Below, in pieces: positions 12,434 through 17,966 of a stretch of DNA of 17,966 nucleotides. The position numbers and the translations under genes were made by a program. This DNA comes from Luminiphilus sp. (lineage in GTDB: Bacteria > Pseudomonadota > Gammaproteobacteria > Pseudomonadales > Halieaceae): NCBI GenBank assembly GCA_024638905.1, contig JAHEJH010000054.1, forward strand, positions 1 through 17,966. The letters run 5' to 3'. The notes below the pieces were generated by a model. That model was not told the DNA's origin, did not search any database, and saw only the letters and a list, made by a program, of their open reading frames with translations. Positions within the stretch are counted from its first letter, which is position 1; each line of letters opens with the position of its first letter.

Positions 12434-15016
12434 ATGAAGCGATCACGCAATAAGCTGTATCAATTCGTGGCTGCGGCCTGCCTGCCCATCAGTTTGACGG
12501 CACAAGCGCAGCTGGAAGAAGTCATTGTGACGGCGCAGAAGCGCGCTGAGAGCCTGCAAGATGTACCGATTTCCATCAGTACGGTGAGCGGCGAGAAGAT
12601 CCAGGACAATACCATCTTGAACTTTGCCGCGCTGGCTGATTTCGTACCCAGCCTGCACATTGCCGATGCTCCGGTGAATACCAACATCTACATGCGCGGT
12701 ATCGGCTCCGGTAATAACCGTGGCTTTGAGCAGTCGGTGGGTATGTACCTCGATGGCGTTTATCTCGGCCGCGGCCGACAGTATCGCTCTGCGCTGCTGG
12801 ATATCGAACGTGTCGAGGTGCTCCGCGGACCGCAGGGTACGCTGTTCGGTAAGAACACCGTAGCGGGCGCTATCAACATCACCAGTGCCTCTCCCGTTAT
12901 CGGTGAGGGCGCCTCGGGTGAGATCAACGTCTCCATCGAGGAAAATGGTGGCAGCATCGCTGAAGGCTTTATTCAGGGTGGTGGCGAGACTTTTGCCGCG
13001 CGTGTTGCGCTGCGTAGCCGGGAAACAGATGGTTACGTTTACAACGCCTTCCTCGAGCAGGATGAGGGCGCGCTTGAAGAGTTTGGTGGCCGCCTCACAT
13101 TGCTGTGGCAGCCCAGCGACACCTTCTCTGCAAACTTCAAATACACCTATATGGAACGCGATCGTGACGGTGCGGCCAGTGCAACCTGGCGCTACCTGAG
13201 CCCCGCTGAGCGTAACGCACAGGTGCCGAATCGCAGTGCCTTTGCTGACACCGCTTATAACATCATGGATGTCTTCTTCCCCGATTTCCCCGGGATTGCA
13301 GGTAAGGAATTCACCACCTACAAAGACAACAACTACGGTCAAAGCAAAGACGACGGCTTCGGCATTGGCCTTAAGCCCGAGAACAGTGAAGACGAGATCG
13401 AGAACTTCTCGTTGATGCTGACCTGGGAGCTGGGTGGCGGCACGCTGACCTCGGTCACCGGCTTTGCGGGCTATGAGTACTTCGACGACGTCGACGTGGA
13501 TTGGTTACCACTTCAGTTCATTGACCGCTCAGACGTGCACGACTTCGAGCAGTTCAGTCAGGAAATCCGCTGGGCTGCCGATATCGGTGACCGCTTCACT
13601 TATACGATGGGCGGTTATATCGATCAGAACGAACTCGACATGCAGGGTCAGGTCGTGATCGACACGAACTTCGACGGCCTGTTCCCATCGTTCCTCGCGC
13701 TTGCGAATGGCCTGCCTCCGGAAGCCGCCGCGGTGATGCCCCAGAACCTGATCACGGCGCTGACTGCGGACAGCCCGCTGAACGGCATACCCGGCTTCGG
13801 TGTTTACACGCCTAACCAGGTAACGCGTAACCACGCCTTTAATCAGGAAACTGATTCCTGGGCATTGTTTGCACAAGGTACCTATGACCTCACCGATGCA
13901 CTGCGTCTGACGGTCGGTGTGCGCTACACCGAGGAAGAAAAGGAGGCCATCAGTGACCAGAAGCTGGGCGACAGCCTCTGTGGTATGACAGGTAACCTCG
14001 AAGGCGGCGTCATGGGCCAGTGTGCGGCTTATAACAACTGGCTCGCGGTGGTACAGGCATCCAGCTTTAATACTTATAACAAGTACTGGACGGGTAGCCG
14101 CAAAACCGATGACTTTTCACCCTCGGTGAATCTGCAGTGGGACGTCAGTGACAACACCATGCTCTACGTGACTTACTCAGAGGGCTTTAAGTCTGGTGGT
14201 TTCAGTGCTGCGGACGATGGCAACCCTGGCGATATCCCCGTGGGTGTGCCACCGATTCCGCCCGTGGTCGACAACGGCTTCCAGGCCAACAGCTTTGTTT
14301 CGCAAGTGCCCAACGAGGACTTCGAGTTTGACGATGAGTCTGTGGAGTCGATTGAGATCGGTGGTAAGCACGAGTTCATGGATGGCCGTATGCGCCTGAA
14401 CTGGGCCGCGTTTTACTCCGAGTATGACAACCTCCAGACCACCATCTTCAAGGGTGTAGGCTTCTCGGTGAAGAACGCTGCGTCGTCTGAAGTTGAAGGG
14501 GTTGAGGTCGACTGGTTGTTCCAGATGACCGACGCGATCCGTGTGGGCGTGAATGCTGCTTATTTGGATGCGACCTATGGCGACTTCAGAGACGGTCCTT
14601 GTGATGCGATCGCTCTAGATGCTGACGCCGCTTGTGGTACGCCAGCGGGTGCGACCAGTAATGACCTGACGGGCAACCGCACGCTGTATGCCTCTGAGTG
14701 GAGTGGTAACGCGTTCATTGATGTCCGGTTCCCCATGGGCAATCTTGAGTGGTTCGGCGGTGTCGACGTGAACTACCGCAGCGAGTTTGACTCAGCCGGT
14801 GATGCAGACCCCTATGACGTGATTGATTCCTACACCAAGGTCAATGCCCGTATCGGTGTCAGCGCAGAAAGGTGGGAGATCATGGCTTATGGTCGTAACA
14901 TCACCGACGAGGCGGCGTTGCAGCAGAGCTTCGACACGCCAGTTCTGGCGGGTAGCCACACCTTCTATATGGATGAAGGTGCTGTATTCGGAGTTCGAGG
15001 AACCCTCAAGTTCTGA
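12434..15016 (+). CDS. TonB-dependent outer-membrane receptor, substrate unknown
   Basis: This 860-residue protein is a ligand-gated outer-membrane channel powered by TonB-ExbBD. I place the start at ATG 12434, because GAGAGA lies about ten bases upstream and the product begins with a proper signal peptide (residues 1-25, cut after TAQA). ATG 12416 would prepend six residues and has no ribosome binding site. A TonB-box-like LEEVIVTAQKR follows the cleavage site. The plug domain runs to about residue 150 with RGIGSG and RGPQGTLFGKNTVAGAINI. The 22-strand barrel is acidic, has a proline-rich loop (VGVPPIPPVVDNG) and ends in the typical terminal Phe (VRGTLKF). Two cysteine pairs lie in predicted loops (LCGMTG...GQCAAY, GPCDAI...AACGTP). 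No transport or enzyme gene adjoins it, so the substrate cannot be read from context. Confidence 0.93.
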   Translation: MKRSRNKLYQFVAAACLPISLTAQAQLEEVIVTAQKRAESLQDVPISISTVSGEKIQDNTILNFAALADFVPSLHIADAPVNTNIYMRGIGSGNNRGFEQSVGMYLDGVYLGRGRQYRSALLDIERVEVLRGPQGTLFGKNTVAGAINITSASPVIGEGASGEINVSIEENGGSIAEGFIQGGGETFAARVALRSRETDGYVYNAFLEQDEGALEEFGGRLTLLWQPSDTFSANFKYTYMERDRDGAASATWRYLSPAERNAQVPNRSAFADTAYNIMDVFFPDFPGIAGKEFTTYKDNNYGQSKDDGFGIGLKPENSEDEIENFSLMLTWELGGGTLTSVTGFAGYEYFDDVDVDWLPLQFIDRSDVHDFEQFSQEIRWAADIGDRFTYTMGGYIDQNELDMQGQVVIDTNFDGLFPSFLALANGLPPEAAAVMPQNLITALTADSPLNGIPGFGVYTPNQVTRNHAFNQETDSWALFAQGTYDLTDALRLTVGVRYTEEEKEAISDQKLGDSLCGMTGNLEGGVMGQCAAYNNWLAVVQASSFNTYNKYWTGSRKTDDFSPSVNLQWDVSDNTMLYVTYSEGFKSGGFSAADDGNPGDIPVGVPPIPPVVDNGFQANSFVSQVPNEDFEFDDESVESIEIGGKHEFMDGRMRLNWAAFYSEYDNLQTTIFKGVGFSVKNAASSEVEGVEVDWLFQMTDAIRVGVNAAYLDATYGDFRDGPCDAIALDADAACGTPAGATSNDLTGNRTLYASEWSGNAFIDVRFPMGNLEWFGGVDVNYRSEFDSAGDADPYDVIDSYTKVNARIGVSAERWEIMAYGRNITDEAALQQSFDTPVLAGSHTFYMDEGAVFGVRGTLKF

Positions 15017-15025
15017 TAACGCTTC

Positions 15026-15043
15026 TCGCGCAATACAACGCGA
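15026..15043 (+). other. Small hairpin before the receptor terminator
   Basis: TCGCG (15026-15030) pairs with CGCGA (15039-15043) around an eight-base loop. It lies between the receptor stop and the main terminator and may only protect the 3' end of the mRNA. Confidence 0.35.
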
Positions 15044-15048
15044 AACCG

Positions 15049-15079
15049 AAAAAGCCCGGCTCATGCCGGGCTTTTTTTT
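15049..15079. terminator. Bidirectional terminator between the receptor gene and uvrA
   Basis: AAAAAGCCCGGC (15049-15060) pairs perfectly with GCCGGGCTTTTT (15065-15076) around a TCAT loop. Eight T follow the GC stem on the + strand. On the - strand the same stem is followed by five T, so it can also end uvrA transcripts, although it lies about 136 bases past the uvrA stop. The GCCCGG/CCGGGC core is the same as in the rpoA-rplQ hairpin. Confidence 0.93.
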
Positions 15080-15214
15080 GGGGTCGCCGTTTGGCGCGGC
15101 TGTGTTCAGTGCTGGGCTTTATGGGTCAGCGCTTGGCCAAGCACAGCCTTTTGCAGCGCGATCTGTTGAACGCCAAGCATCGACCTTGGTGAAAAATGGC
15201 GCTCAGGTCTTCCC

Positions 15215-17966
<2,752 letters not shown>

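Noticed and set aside
12443..13342. Long open frame on the - strand opposite the receptor gene (299 codons), with similar long antisense frames at 2748-3500 and 8147-8812
   Set aside because: They lie fully or mostly opposite genes with clear family matches, show no recognisable domains, and are expected shadows in GC-rich coding DNA.
15098..15148. GGCTGTG/CACAGCC inverted repeat enclosing GCTTGGCCAAGC, as a separate uvrA terminator
   Set aside because: No T-run follows on the - strand, and the loop of the outer repeat is 37 bases. The bidirectional terminator at 15049-15079 is a better candidate.

Overview
This window is a core ribosomal-protein locus of a gammaproteobacterium. It holds most of the S10 operon and the complete spc and alpha operons on the + strand. 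A gene for a TonB-dependent outer-membrane receptor follows, and a convergent uvrA on the - strand runs off the right edge. The protein sequences, the gene order and the zinc-free 101-residue S14 all fit Gammaproteobacteria. The receptor style (LEEVIVTAQKR, RGPQGTLFGKNTVAGAINI, acidic barrel) suggests a marine heterotroph, perhaps of the OM60/NOR5 (Halieaceae) type. That family-level placement is inference.

Layout. 1-3398: last codons of rplD, then rplW, rplB, rpsS, rplV, rpsC, rplP, rpmC, rpsQ (S10 operon without its start). 3452-9008: rplN, rplX, rplE, rpsN, rpsH, rplF, rplR, rpsE, rpmD, rplO, secY, rpmJ (spc operon, including a 38-codon L36 gene). 9009-9113: leader with a plausible promoter and a perfect 20-bp palindrome. 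9114-12104: rpsM, rpsK, rpsD, rpoA, rplQ (alpha operon), closed by a strong intrinsic terminator. 12105-12433: a 329-base gene-free stretch. 12434-15016: TonB-dependent receptor, closed by a bidirectional terminator. 15215-17966: uvrA, lacking about its first 44 codons.

The ribosomal genes make subunit proteins in amounts tied to the RNA polymerase alpha subunit and the SecY translocon, so this block couples translation, transcription and protein export. The receptor is functionally separate and sits between two conserved core blocks. UvrA acts in nucleotide excision repair.

I see no phage, IS, CRISPR, tRNA or clear undescribed system. The most unusual signals are small. The rpsM-rpsK spacer looks expanded by about 80 bp between near-identical 12-nt repeats and carries two hairpins. 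The alpha-operon leader holds a 20-bp palindrome. The tunnel loop of L22 and the hydroxylation site of L16 carry substitutions, and UvrA has a lysine/alanine-rich C-terminal tail.
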